This document shows positions 1 through 11,407 of a stretch of 64,000 nt of DNA, one piece after another. The position numbers were made by a program, and so were the translations under genes. Source of the stretch: Enoplosus armatus. Lineage: Eukaryota; Chordata; Actinopteri; Centrarchiformes; Enoplosidae. The stretch covers positions 23,684,608-23,748,607 of the forward strand of contig NC_092184.1 of the NCBI RefSeq assembly GCF_043641665.1, read 5' to 3'. Positions within the stretch are counted from its first letter, which is position 1. The number at the start of each line of letters is the position of its first letter. The notes under the pieces were generated by a model. It saw nothing but the letters and a program-made list of their open reading frames with translations. It made no database searches and was not told the origin of the DNA.

Positions 1-2321
1 TCCACCTCGTCCTCACGTGCCTCGCTCTTATTGGTCATAACACCGCAGAGCTCATTAATAGACATGAGCACCCCTTCTTCGTTGTACTGCACTGTTCCCA
101 TGACGATGTCGGCCAAGTTTTGCATCAACTCAATCTGAAGTACAGTTGTCAACAAAAGAGCAAAATGTGATGAAATTATCATGTAACACATGTAAAAACA
201 TTATGGAGAAGCTCAATTCATTTGAATAGATTAGAAGTTATGATTTGATTAAAAAATATATACACATATGCACATCTGTAACACCTGAACATGTGTTGCA
301 ACTGAGAGTGTGTGAAAACTAGTTAGTAATCAATGAGTGGTTGAAATAGAAAGTTAAAAGTACTGTATATACAGTCCAAATAGTTGACTAATAATTATGG
401 ATAAAGAGTTGAAATAGTTGGATAAATGGTTGAAGCTTCTGCTACTAGAACAAATGCAATTGTGCAAATGCAAAAAAAAACAACCTAAAAAAGCCCAAAC
501 GAGATGCCACAGAGGGTACTGTAACAACCACTAAGTTTTTCTCATAAAATCCAAAGCCGTCACCTGATCATCGAGATCCTTTGGGATCTGGCAGCAGCCA
601 AAGTTCGTGGCCACCTGGCTGGCGTTGCCGCCCATCAGCGCTGCTTCCACAGCAGCAAAGGCTTCCCGCACACCGGCCAGACACTGCAGAGAGAGCATGA
701 GGGTGAATTTAACACATGTGACAGACAGGAATGAAGTGCCTGTCATATGATGCATAGACATGCGGCTGCTTTCACACCTGTTTGGAGCCACCGACTGCTG
801 CATTCATGAGACTCAAGCCAACAGTCTGAAACAGAGGAAATCACAGATATCAGAGTGAGAATGTGGTTATTTAAAGGAGGCATGCATCACTGCATCACAG
901 ATACATTAATTAGTGATAATTAGCAATTCTGCATGTGTAATATGCAGGGCCGTGGGTACAACTGAGTCCACTCAGGTCATGTCCGTAATATTTCTGGGAA
1001 TGTGGGGAGTATTTTAAAAATCCTGGTAATATGCTAATATTGTGACCATGGTCAGTTTACATTGGTGTAGGCAGAGAAATCCAACTTGGCCTTGACAGGA
1101 GCAGAGGAGGCCACAGCTCCGAACACCAGGTGGGGAAACTGCAGCAGGATTCAAGAGGAACACAGACAGAGGAGTGACAAGAGCCAAAATTATTAACATG
1201 TAGGTTGTTGCATTCATACAAGAGTAGAAAAAGCATGTAATGCCTTTCACAAACTCGGGGATACAAAATAAGATTTAAAGGGTGCTATTAAAGGACACAT
1301 CTGGCTATATTTTTCTTTCTGTCAACAAATCCCATGTGACGATCCAAGTGTTGTCTGTGTAGATAAAGCCTGATATGTCATATTCCTCTGTGCCACAGAG
1401 CTCCAACGTTTAAAAAAAAAAAAATGAAATGACATATTTGTGGTTCATGTTTGGTTTTGTAACTCAATGGGCTCGGCGCTGAGAGCCACAGACAGGAAGT
1501 CAGAAAGTACTGAGGGACGGACAAATACATTGTTGGTTTTGGTCTTTTCATATAGATTTTCAATGATCTTACTGCAGTGATCACAAATCAGAGCCATGTG
1601 TTAGTAACACGCTCAACATCTTCTACTTTTAGTTACTGGACTCTGTAAGGATCTAAGCGGTAGACATGATAGATGGTTGTAAATTCACTAAACGATAGGA
1701 AAGCAGCTTCAGTACGTCCTTTCTTATCTCCTGTAGGATGTGAACAAAACAGCAACATTCATGACAGGAAAGGAAATACTGCTTTCCTGCAGTTCTACAG
1801 CAGTACTCACATTGTGGCCTTTGACCAACTGGTCCCCCCCAGTGGATTTTCATACAAAGATTCTGGTTTGATATTTTTTATAAAATTATACAGAACTAAG
1901 AGAAATCTCCTCATAAATGCTCTCATAATCATGTTGTCTGGCATTAATTTAAAAATCTGTTTTGAAGAATTATCATTTAGAATTTAAGCGTGTGAGGGGA
2001 CATTCACATCCGGGTCCGGTCCTGCACCTTTCCTCTGAACCAGGCGGACAGAGCTCCTGAGTACGAGCCTCCAAAGCTGATCCAGGTGTTCCTGCGGCTC
2101 AGGTTGAAGCTTCGGCTGATGTACTGGTGGAACGCGGCCAAGTCAGCAAGCCTGGATAAAAGAAGTTTGGAAACGCCACAGATACATGCGCAGACATACA
2201 AACAAATGGGAATGGAAAATAAATTGTGCCAAGGTTACTTCAATCTGATTGGCTCAGGAGTACTTGTTTGTTTGATCATTGTTCCACCTATTTTGACCTG
2301 TTACGTAACGGCAAATCAAAA

Positions 2322-2364
<43 letters not shown>

Positions 2365-2990
2365 AATAGAGAGCGAAAACTGAACAAACAAAAAGAGGCA
2401 CATGCACATGTATGTGTATATGCAATGAGGGAGAGGAAGTGAGGTGAAGACACACACATTTACAACACACACACACACACACACATTTACAACACACACA
2501 CAGGCGGGGATTCAACACTAACGCCTGCTGGCTGCTCAGGTCTGCCAGGTTCTCCGTTTTGAGGCTGTCAGGGTTGATGCTGTCACCATAGAAACGATGC
2601 TCCAGAGCCAATAGCAGAGCCCCGTGCTCTTCAGCCATGTCAACATGGTGACCTGGGAAAACATAAGATGCAGTGTGTCGCAACGTCTAAGTCTTTTTAT
2701 AAGAAGAAATACAACTATAGTGTGAGGGGATTAAACGTTTTAAAGACTGGGGTGATGATGCACAGCACTATCGCCCCCCTACAGGTCTGTAAAAGTCATT
2801 TTTGACAGCGCAGACAGTGAGCAGGGCAGGAAAGATAAAGTAAAGACGAAAGTGTCATCTTACAAACACGCGATACGATGCTTCTCTCATTGTTTACGCT
2901 TTCATTTGCAAATCTGTGAGGGCGTGTCAGCCAGTTTCTTTGTTGATTCTTTTTTTATCTGTTCAAACAATCTGCTGTTTGCAAAGGTGT

Positions 2991-3022
<32 letters not shown>

Positions 3023-4340
3023 GGTGAGGACACGTGCTGCATGCATCCTGCTGTACCTGCCAGAACATCAAACTCAAAGATGGGCCCTTCTCCTCCGATG
3101 AAGAGGAACACTGGACCATCAGGACGCTGCCAGTGCGCCTCGTTCACAAAGAACCTCTGGAAGAAAGACAGGCAGTGAGAGCTAACTGAAGCTAAAGGTT
3201 AGGAAACGTTGTCTTGTCGGTGCCTGCTGGAGTTGGGGAGGTGAAAAGGAGAGCGAACGCTGGATTTTTGCTCTTGTCTGTTGGGCCACATTAAAGCAGC
3301 ACAGTTCAGTGGGACATTTTTTTACTGCAGCTCTATTTTCTGATTTAAGCTGACAAGGCAGCTGTTTTATCAGCTTTGCTGCGTTGGAAAAACACTGAAA
3401 GATCCTCCTGCCTTAGTGTGGGCTTTGAGATCACAGAAACTTGCTCTTTTACCATCACCAAAGTGTATAATTGCTTGTTATGATTCAAGTGTCAGGCCTT
3501 CATGCCGGACTGTAAATATTTAAAGCACTGTTTGGTCTTTCTCTACCTGAGGGAAGGTGCTAACGTCTTGGCGGTTGAAGTGGTCCAGCTGCTGGTGAAT
3601 CCTGCCCTCCCTCACATGTTGGAGAGGCTGATGACCGCTGACTGTGAGATGCTGCTTGGCTCTCTGCAGCTGGAGGTTACGCACACGCTCCTTGATCTCC
3701 CTCAGAATCCGTCCTGGCATTTAAAAAAAACAAAACAAGAAACCAAGTAGCAAGGAAAAGAGAGAAGGACATGTGTGCACAGTCATGGACATAATGCACA
3801 CCTCAATGGTTTGTATTAGCTAACCTCGAGCTACTGACCTGCTGGGCTCCATGCAAAACCAGAGCTGAGAAGAGCTGCCTCTCTGTCAGCTATTTGTTTG
3901 ATAAAAACACCTGAACAAATCTGCAGCTACGGGTTTATGTTCATGATGAAAATACTTAAAACACTTCCTACGAAATCTGTGATCTATTTCAGGAACAATC
4001 AACATCCAACGTTAGCTTCTGTCACCACCAGCATCTGTTCCGTTTTTACTTCCAGCTCAAATTTGACAACTGCAAATATAAATAACCTCCATCTGAAATG
4101 ATGAGCAAAGATTGAAATATCACTCGATCACCTCGTCACCATATTTGTGCTGGAAGTATGATGACGATAAATCCTGATATGAGTGAATTTAATGTATTTT
4201 GTAAATCATCGAGCTGTCAGGTGATATAAAATCAAACATGGATCTGTGAGTAAACCTGTTACCACATTCAGCAACTCACCAGCATCTGCAAAGTTCAAGA
4301 GGAGTAGAAGGATGAGACAGCGGGCAGATGAGAAAAGCAT
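1..4340 (-). CDS. prss16: Thymus-specific serine protease (S28 family), 5' part, cut by window edge
   Basis: Nine exons on the minus strand in transcription order: 4340-4280 (start ATG, signal peptide rich in Leu), 3713-3547, 3156-3057, 2652-2523, 2151-2028, 1138-1061, 825-778, 683-564 and 134-1 (continues off the window). All junctions are GT-AG and the phases join. The protein shows the S28 landmarks GGEGP (oxyanion side), LEHRFYG, the nucleophile motif GGSYSG in the 2151-2028 exon, and FPHLVFGAVASSAP. The Asp and His of the triad would lie in exons beyond position 1. S28 enzymes (PRCP, DPP7, PRSS16) cut after proline or trim peptides in endosomes or lysosomes; PRSS16 is known from thymic cortical epithelium in mammals, where it shapes MHC class II peptides. 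The segment around MNAAVGGS and VQYNEEG resembles human PRSS16 more than PRCP or DPP7. The fish tissue role is inferred only. Confidence 0.87.
2327..2504. repeat. (CA)n microsatellites in prss16 intron
   Basis: Two CA-rich tracts, about 2327-2362 and 2462-2504, lie in the prss16 intron between exons 2652-2523 and 2151-2028. They create long spurious open frames of Cys-Val and His-Thr repeats. No function is implied. Confidence 0.9.
2993..3024. repeat. (CAGA)n tetranucleotide microsatellite
   Basis: A run of about eight CAGA units in the prss16 intron just downstream (in transcription sense) of the 3156-3057 exon. It ends roughly 33 bp from that exon's donor site at 3056, so it sits close to a splice signal. 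Confidence 0.9.
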
Positions 4341-4509
4341 CTTTACCACCAAATCAGGACACTTTAAGCTAAATGTAGTGAGTGCATGTCCAATCTGCAG
4401 GACTCAGGAGGACCCCCACCACTCAGCAGCTCCCTTTATAATCCCTGGAAGGGGCTGCAGTGATAAGCACCTGTGGAAAGTGTGATATGACCTGTGCATT
4501 ATTACGATC

Positions 4510-4543
<34 letters not shown>

Positions 4544-4689
4544 ATACATAAACTGCTCAGCAAAATAGAGCATCAGCTTGGTGATGTAATGAGATCGCTC
4601 TGCCTTGTAATGGCTTTTTCGGAGTGGTTTGAGTTACAGGAGCAGTTTCTGTCGTGCTTCAATGTGTAGAAGCAGTGAGAGAGACTGTC

Positions 4690-4738
<49 letters not shown>

Positions 4739-5260
4739 AACTGATGGATTAAACAATGACTTTTTATTCAAATAACTTCTTAGATGATAAAAATATTTAA
4801 TATTTTCAAGCAGAGGAAGAAGACAACACAACTTATGTAAAGACAAAGTTGGTTTCAATAAAGTGGATTATTTCTAAGTGTGAGAAACACTGTCATCACA
4901 TTACATTGTCTATAGATGTGATCCTGAGACCTTGTGCGTTGTGCGTTTACTGCCAGTGTATTAATACTCTGTGAATAAATAAATGACAATTCACTTTCCA
5001 TTGTGTGAACCTCCTGGACCCTCTCCCCTGCATACCACAGTGTGACTTTTAGTATGAAATTAAATCTCTGTGAGGACCCCTGGTGACCTCTGGGTTTAAG
5101 GCGCCTGCCATGAACTGCAGTGTCATACAACACCACACAAAAAGTACCACAAAAAAAAACCCTCAAAACTGCAGAATTTTGTACCAGAAAGAGTATCTTT
5201 GAAAGATAACCACTTGATTTGTCCAACTCAGACTGCTGAAGCCCAAGCCTCTAAAAAATG
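4341..5260. other. Intergenic: prss16 5' flank
   Basis: No coding exon is visible. The stretch holds a (TG)n tract near 4509-4542 and a (CA)n tract near 4692-4729. A TTTATAATCC run at 4435-4443 lies about 95 bp upstream of the prss16 start on the minus strand, but I cannot assign a TATA box with confidence. Confidence 0.5.
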
Positions 5261-5264
5261 TGAA

Positions 5265-5751
5265 ACCACCTGTGAAACCAGTTTACCATTTGTCTGCTGC
5301 AGCGTCCCTCCACCTAGTGAGTGGAAGAGAGAGAATACTGCATCACATTAGCACAGCTGATACTGTTACTCCTGAGTTCGGTATCATAAAGGTGATCCAG
5401 CAGCATGTTTTTCTTCTCAGTGCCGTAATGAGACACGTCGTAAAGCTGAAGAGAAAGCCGGAGGACTCCCGTGGATCTGAATGACCCTGCTGTGAAAGCA
5501 GACATCCTGAAAAAGGCGAGTCACCAAAATCCACCCTGAAACTCTTTTAACGGTTGAATTTCAGGGCCCGTGTTTTTGTTTGGCTGTGTTTCTCCCTGGT
5601 TTCCCTGTGGATAGCTAGATTATCCAACAAATTTTTCAAAATGGCTACCATTTGGAGTGGAGTCATTGGAGTCACCCTGGAGAGGAGGGAGCAGCCTGAT
5701 GGGAAAGTCTTTCACAAAGAGGGAAAAAATGAAAAAGACTGCTTTCATTAA
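5265..5751 (+). pseudogene. Relic of a fish C-type lectin gene (3' exons only)
   Basis: Two segments match the last two exons of the intact lectin at 32572-36014. Around 5427-5515 the reading frame gives HVVKLKRKPED and then, one frame over, PVDLNDPAVKADILKK; the corresponding intact exon is at 35360-35448. Compared with that exon two bases are missing at about 5468, so the frame is broken. A second segment near 5655-5751 gives QPDGKVFHKEGKNEKDC before a stop, matching QPDGKIFHLKETEDKKE in the intact gene's last exon. Just upstream, about 5265-5311, a frame reads CETSLPFVC, which looks like the end of a C-type lectin domain followed by a degraded splice site. No upstream lectin domain body or signal peptide was found, so this is a decayed copy or a detached 3' end. 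Confidence 0.7.
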
Positions 5752-5857
5752 TGCGAGCACATTAACGTTTGTTTGTTTAAATGTTCCATTTTTATCATTT
5801 TTATATTGTTTTCGGGTGTTTTATTTCCATTTTATTCTTGCAATTGCCTGATTTCAT

Positions 5858-5945
5858 TTCATTGCAGTCCTGGTTTTACCACGTAAAGCACTTTGTAACT
5901 TTGTTTTGAAAAGTGCTGTGTAAATAAAGTTGATTATTATATATA
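5858..5945 (+). mobile_element. Probable LINE-type 3' tail fragment
   Basis: The stretch with GTAAAGCACTTTGTAAC, then AAAAGTGCTGTGTAAATAAAG and an ATT-rich end, has the layout of 3' tails of teleost non-LTR retrotransposons. A diverged version of the same layout is seen at about 34405-34460. Family name not assigned. Confidence 0.5.
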
Positions 5946-7572
5946 CGATATGCAAGAATTGGGATCATAGTGAATAACGAATGATTGTGTGAGCACATAC
6001 TGTACTTCAAACTGCACATAAACTGATCTCTTTCAGCTCCTCCTGTGGGAACTGAAGCGAAACACTGACCTCTTGTGTCGTCCTGTGAACATTAGAAGTT
6101 TAGTCAGAGCATAAAAAACAACATGGCTGTCTTCACTTTGACCTGATTGTTCCGGTCAGCTTGCTCTTGTGGTTCCTCTGTTCCACCTCACTGCTCCGAT
6201 TTGGACGGTCCAGACTTCAACCATAAAAATGGCATTTACTTCAGACTTCAAATCTGCCCACATGCAAACTCATGTGCGGAGTCATGCCTTTGCTCCATCC
6301 ATCTTTCTATTCAGTCCATGTGTGAAACAAGGGAGAGAAGAGTTAGTTCAACTGTCAATAGACAGTAACTTTCTTGTTTCTCTCCCCTGCAAATCGTTTC
6401 ATTAAGACAACCATTAAGAATATTCAGTCTAACAGGAATAAACATTCTCCAGTTTACTTAGAACGATTATCTTTACTATCACTTTAAATCTTCATGTGCA
6501 GCCTCTAATAAACTAACAATCTAACCCACATCCTGAGCTCTAAATAGAGATGGCTATCTGTGTGACAATTCTCTGTTTCTTCAGAATACCAGGTACATCT
6601 TATCAACTATAAAGACCTTTGAAGAATTCAGGGAAGTGAATCTGGTGACACCAACCAGACATGTGCGAAAGTTGTTCTTTGATGTGGGATCAGTTGATAT
6701 AGAAGCAGTTTAGTTCAGAGATTTTATTTTTATTTTTCTAAACTTCCTGTTGAAACTATTAAAGAAACTGATTTCAGAGTTCCTGGTTTAGAACATGTTG
6801 TGCACACAGAAGAGAGAGGGGAGAATGTGAAAAGACTGAGAAGTGTTTACTGTGTGCTGTTTACAACAAGCTGGTGAACACAGTGGAGCTCGGTTCGTCT
6901 TAAAAAGTGATGCAATCTCACTGTTGTATTTACAGCTTGTTCCTGCTGCCGACAAGTTTTCCCAAAAAGTTATTGCAGGTTTAAAGCTGCTGCATCTGTT
7001 GATTTTTTTGGGTCATTTAAAGGCAGCAGAACAAGCTAAAATACACATTTGATGTGTTGCCTATTGACATGGAGCAGTGATTTGATCCATTATTAACATA
7101 CCAATATTGTTAAGTGCAGCTGCAGTGCAAGTTGATTTAAATACACTGCGTAAGAGGTAATGGTGAAGTACTCAGTACCCAGAACCCCTGCATGGGATAA
7201 TATCAATTTACAGTAAAAATCATTTCCCTGGTAAATGAATGTTTGCATACAATAAACCTGTTTTTTTTCCTACTAATAATTTGCACACAAACTACAGCTG
7301 TGTCACTCTCAAGTTGCTTAAAACTCACACTGTCACAATACAATAACGTGCATGAAAGCCTTAGTGTCTCAGCTTTATGTTAACACTTCATGTTATTGTA
7401 AAATTTGAGTCAAGCTACTAGAGTCACTTGAGTCACTTCCTGTTACATTTTCAGCATCTAACCTCACTTCACACAGATAAAGAGCAGAGGGAAGAACTAA
7501 TGTTGTGTGTGTGTGTGTGTGTGCTCGACCACAATCTTCACACAGAAACATTTCTTTCCTCATCAGGCAGAC
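5946..7572. other. Intergenic and 5' flank of the GPCR gene
   Basis: AT-rich sequence without a convincing exon. A (TG)n tract at about 7504-7523 is followed by a pyrimidine-rich run ending in CATCAGGCAG at 7561-7570, three bases before the GPCR start codon. This looks like a 3' splice site, so at least one noncoding 5' exon probably lies somewhere in this interval; I cannot place it. Confidence 0.45.
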
Positions 7573-8424
7573 ATGAACAACACTGTGGAGAATAGCCTTG
7601 AGCCAAAGCTGGTTTATGCTCTGGTCTTTGGCTTTATCATGGCACTGGGTCTGCCTCTCAATGCTGTGTCACTGTGGATTCTGCTTAGACACCACAGCCT
7701 CAAGTCCCCCACTGCCATCTTCATGGTCAACCTGGCCATCTCAGACCTGCTGCTCGTCATCTCCTTGCCCATGAGGATCCACTTCTACGCCACAGGCACC
7801 TGGACACTGAGTGCTACAGCATGTATGTTGACCACAATGCTCTTCCGCAACAACATCCGCTCCAGCGCCATCTTCATCACCTTCATCAGCGTGGACCGGC
7901 TGCTGGCTGTGGTCTATCCTCTGCGGTCACGCCATATTCGAACCTCCTCCAACGCCTGGAAAGCTGCTGCGTTCGTTTGGCTGTTTGTGTTGATCTTGAA
8001 CATCCCAGAGAGCGTAAACTTCATGAGATTTTTGAACAACAACACCGAATCTACCTGTTTTGAATTTCATCATCCTCTTGGAAATCCATTGATTTATTTT
8101 CAGCTTGTGCTAGTGCTCACCATGCTGGCAGTCAACGTTGTGTCCACCGCTCTGGTGTCTTGGACTCTACACAGACAGCTCAGTGACTCTGCGAGGGTCA
8201 ACAACAAGGTGAATGTCATGCTGATTTTTGTCATGAGCTTGGTTATGTTCACTGTGTGTTTCTTGCCTCTGACGATTGGTTTTCTTATAACTGGGACACC
8301 TGCGGTTATGCCTTTAATATGTCTTACTACATTTAACTGCTGTCTGGACCCACTGTTGTATTACTTTTCTCTAGATGCGTTCTGGAAGAAAAAAGAGGAT
8401 GCAGATACTGCAGGAGAACGGTAG
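7573..8424 (+). CDS. Class A GPCR, P2Y/GPR35-GPR55/LPA-receptor type
   Basis: A single coding exon of 283 residues with seven hydrophobic segments. Visible family marks: N-glycosylation site NNT at residues 2-4, Asn30 in TM1 (GLPLN), LAISD with Asp58 in TM2, disulphide Cys84 at the top of TM3, a DRL variant of the DRY box at 108-110, CFLP in TM6 (usual CWxP), and DPLLYY replacing NPxxY in TM7, typical of the purinergic/lysophospholipid branch. The C-terminal tail is short (about 20 residues, Lys-rich). These receptors sit in the plasma membrane and signal through G proteins, with lipid or nucleotide ligands. The neighbour itm2c followed by cab39 is the human order GPR55-ITM2C-CAB39, so a GPR55-like identity is likely from synteny; by sequence alone LPAR6 or P2RY relatives are not excluded. 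Start chosen at MNNTVENS because the in-frame Cys-Val run before it is a TG microsatellite plus a splice acceptor. Confidence 0.85.
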   Translation: MNNTVENSLEPKLVYALVFGFIMALGLPLNAVSLWILLRHHSLKSPTAIFMVNLAISDLLLVISLPMRIHFYATGTWTLSATACMLTTMLFRNNIRSSAIFITFISVDRLLAVVYPLRSRHIRTSSNAWKAAAFVWLFVLILNIPESVNFMRFLNNNTESTCFEFHHPLGNPLIYFQLVLVLTMLAVNVVSTALVSWTLHRQLSDSARVNNKVNVMLIFVMSLVMFTVCFLPLTIGFLITGTPAVMPLICLTTFNCCLDPLLYYFSLDAFWKKKEDADTAGER

Positions 8425-8713
8425 ACATACTATTTTCATGAGATGGCATCAGGTTTCCCTTGTGACACAATGATTTCCTGCTTTTTTGGCAAAATAGCTT
8501 AAGTTTTATCAAAAACACAAAAATTATCGTCTCTTTAACAAATTGTTTGTGGAGAAAAGCTAGACTTGTAATGCAAAGGGTTTTGTGCTTAATTTGTACT
8601 TATGGACTGTAACATCACAGCTTCATGTCCAGAAAGAGTCCAGGCAGTTTCATGATGTATGATGGGGTTTTTTTGCAAAATACACTTATTTGCTGAGGAT
8701 TTGCCAGGAGAGG

Positions 8714-9020
8714 GTTAGCTCATTTAGCACAAAGACTGGAAACAGGGGGACACAGCTGGTCTGGCTCGGCTCGAAGGTAAAAAAATAAAAATAAAGCAAA
8801 GAAATAGTCTACATAAATGCCAAAAAAAGATATAACATGTTAATTGTTGAACTTTGCAGATATTGTTAGGCAGATGAACAGAGCCAGGCTACCTGCTTCC
8901 AGTCTTTATGCTATTCTATGCTAAGCTAAGCGTTTCCAGGTTGTACAGACATGAGGGTGGTATTGATCTCGTCATCTAACTCTCGGTACGAAAGCGTTTG
9001 TGTTTTTCCCAGAATGTTCC
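8714..9020. mobile_element. Interspersed MITE-like repeat, copy 1
   Basis: Begins with GTTAGCTCATTTAGCAC then AAGACTGGAAACAGGGG, and ends with GACATGAGGGTGGTATTGAT and CATCTAACTCTCGGTACG. I recognise this wording from many percomorph genomes. Related copies in this window are at 46943-47240 and 51829-52300. The start of the 46943 copy is the reverse complement of the end of this one, so the full element has terminal inverted repeats, as in a nonautonomous DNA transposon. Confidence 0.65.
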
Positions 9021-9820
9021 ACCATGTTGTAGAGGTCTGAACGAATCTTGTGTCATGCCTCCTCCTTCAGGCATCAGAACTAAACTCTGAAGCCTGAAGC
9101 CTGAAACATTTGTGTGTTTGCATGTTTAACACCCAAGCTGGTTCTCTAGCAGTGGCGAAACAAAAGATATATTACTCTCATTTTAGCATCATCCTTTCCT
9201 TATCGTATCTTTTGATATTTCTATGTCACAACACTGTTTGACTCTCCGTTGTGTTCTGTATGTTATGAACAATTTGATGTGAGTCAGGCTTTTGTCTTCT
9301 TTGAGAGCGTCTCAGTCACGGAGCCAGCAGCTCTGGAGTCCTAAACCTCACCAGATGGAAGGCCATCGGTATAAGCCAACAGCAGACTGTGAGGATCTAC
9401 ATGACCTCATCTGTAGATTTGAAATGATCCAAAAGTAATCGCTGCAAATGCAATTAGCCATTTAGGATTGGCAGAGTAGCCTATAGCGGATATCATCTCT
9501 GACTGGCTTCATGTTGACCTGAAAGTGTACACCACCCTTTCCAAGGAGGCCACCGATGGAACATGATGCACATCCTTGTTATCTGTTTGAATATCCAACC
9601 ACATAGATGTCAAGAGTGGAAATATTATCGGGGCATTCAGACTTGCTGTGGTGTAACAGAAGGGCGTGATGTAAGAGCTAGATAAGGATGATGACATTTG
9701 ACATATGATGAAAACAAGCACAAATTAGCTACTTGATGCAACACTGTATGAAGCAGAAAACCATTTCACAGCACAACAACAATGAAACCTTCATCAGAAC
9801 GAGCAAATAAATGAATAGCT
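9021..9820. other. Intergenic, no gene seen
   Basis: Unique-looking, mildly AT-rich sequence between the repeat copy and the G-alpha-like fragment. Open frames here are short and show no family signature. Confidence 0.4.
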
Positions 9821-9829
9821 GTGAAAGTT

Positions 9830-9905
9830 CTGCTTCATTTTTCATTCATGGTTAACTTCAAAATCTTTGATGTGGGGGGCCAAAAATGGACACACTGGAA
9901 AAGCT
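9830..9905 (+). pseudogene. Short decayed fragment resembling a G-alpha switch region
   Basis: The plus-strand frame reads HFSFMVNFKIFDVGGQ and then KWTHW. Heterotrimeric G-protein alpha subunits carry HFTFKDLHFKMFDVGGQ followed by RSERKKWIHCF at the switch II region. The match covers about 20 residues, with a five-residue gap after DVGGQ, then fades; the following residues do not match and there is no exon structure. Read as a relic exon or retrocopy fragment; a chance resemblance cannot be excluded without a search. Confidence 0.35.
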
Positions 9906-10129
9906 CCTTTGTGCTGAACACATGCATCAACCAGCTCCATTCATTGATGATGATGATGATGATGACCGTGAGATATGGACGTTTCAGTCGAGATTATTTT
10001 GTTATCTTATTTTGATCTGATGGATTGACACCTTTACTTGTGCAGGTGTTTCATTTTCATTGAGATTATTTTGTCACACGCACTTGTCGTGCTCCCAGGA
10101 GTGAAGCGTTTCAGCAGGAGCATCATGAA

Positions 10130-10205
10130 TCGGTGTCCTCATTACTCTGGATGGTTCCATTCACCTCCAGTGTATTTGGGTGGAGACAGGATATCTCAAA
10201 GGTCA
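10130..10205 (+). repeat. Short interspersed repeat fragment
   Basis: Contains GGTTCCATTCACCTCCAGTG then TATTTGGGTGGAGACAGG and ATATCTCAAA. The same phrases recur near 41640-41690 (CCGTTCACCTCCATTGTATT, ATCTCAGAGACTGG) and, in reverse orientation, near 41285-41305. A dispersed teleost repeat; family not named. Confidence 0.5.
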
Positions 10206-10750
10206 GTAAATCAACGCACATTCTCATATTCTCAATGTCAGGATTCGCCCTTTTATTGGAGGACAAACAGGAAATTAATAATTAACTTCAAACTAAAGGA
10301 TTCGTACTCTATATAACAATTGATTCGTAGTTGTGTGGTTGAAAACTGTTTGCCCTTTAGCTTCCGTTCACCTGTCCTAAATCTACTAACGGGCAAACCA
10401 CGCCCACAGAGTACGTCACACTATCAGGCATCAAATCACAACAATAACAACAAACAAAACAACAAAAACGTCAACACGGGACATTCCAACACACAATCAG
10501 CATAATTCACCTGGACATATTAAACCAAAGCCACCTGCATGGTTAGATACTACTGGAGGTCATTTTTATTTTTTGTTTTTGTAATTTGGGTAAAAAGACA
10601 TTTAAGACAATTCTGGGTTATAAAACGTAGTTGACTATTTAATGGTTGAAAGACGTGAGTTGTTTTGAGTTAATGGCTTCAAACACAGACAAACAAATTT
10701 AAAATTGAGTGTCAAAAGTTAATTTTTGACCAAAGTAATATTAATTTGAG

Positions 10751-10943
10751 GGTCCACTTACAAACTTGTTCTGGAGCTTTCAACTGCATCTCTAGGTCTT
10801 CATCAGTGGATCGAGTTTTCTCTGTTGTCATGTCGACCGTGAAGGGGTCAAAGTCATCGACCGGGAGTTTCATACTCAGGTCCATTCATTGACGAAGACA
10901 GTGAGACATGGGTGAAAGCTCCAGAAAAAGCTCATAGTGGACC
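10751..10943. mobile_element. Foldback (inverted-repeat) element
   Basis: The left end GGTCCACTTACAAACTTG with TTCTGGAGCTTTCA is mirrored on the opposite strand by the right end (CAGAAAAAGCTCATAGTGGACC). Imperfect arms of about 60 bp (about 10751-10815 and 10883-10943) flank a centre containing two GTCGACC/ATCGACC boxes. This is the layout of a small nonautonomous foldback or MITE element. It lies in the gene-free interval between the GPCR and itm2c. Confidence 0.6.
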
Positions 10944-11407
10944 TTGAGTTAGGATTATTCCGTCAAATTTAAATAGTTGTTTAGTACTTTAATATGTTTT
11001 CTCAGCTTAATTCTGTCAAACATACTCCAAAAATCATCACAAACTTACATAATAAAAAAAACAAATAAACAATTGGATCATTTAAATATTTCTCAGTGAT
11101 CAATATGCTCAAATTAACTAATTGAAAAGTGAGGAACAGACATCTGCTGATGTTGCAATGTCCAGTTGGTGGCGCTGCAGGTTCTCAACTTAAAACTACA
11201 ACCATAAATATATTTATATTTATTATATAAATAACAATAATAAAATAATCGCAAAATAAAAAATAAGACTTGAAACTATATCGGCATGTTAAGATTACAA
11301 GGATTGTTAATGTATATTGCATTTAAAACATAATGGCTGCAGCATAATGATGGTTCATTTAGAACAAATAAATAACGCATCGACAGAGAACTAGTTATTT
11401 TCACTAA
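10944..11407. other. Intergenic AT-rich sequence
   Basis: Very AT-rich (A/T runs at 11040-11090 and 11200-11275) with no coding signal. Probably lies beyond the itm2c 3' end. Confidence 0.4.

Noticed and set aside
2301..2308. TTACGTAA D-box in a prss16 intron
   Set aside because: No clock gene context; taken as chance occurrence of an 8-mer.
7507..7572. Upstream in-frame start for the GPCR (MCVCVC...)
   Set aside because: It is a TG microsatellite read as protein, followed by a splice-acceptor-like CATCAGGCAG; the ATG at 7573 gives the normal family N-terminus.
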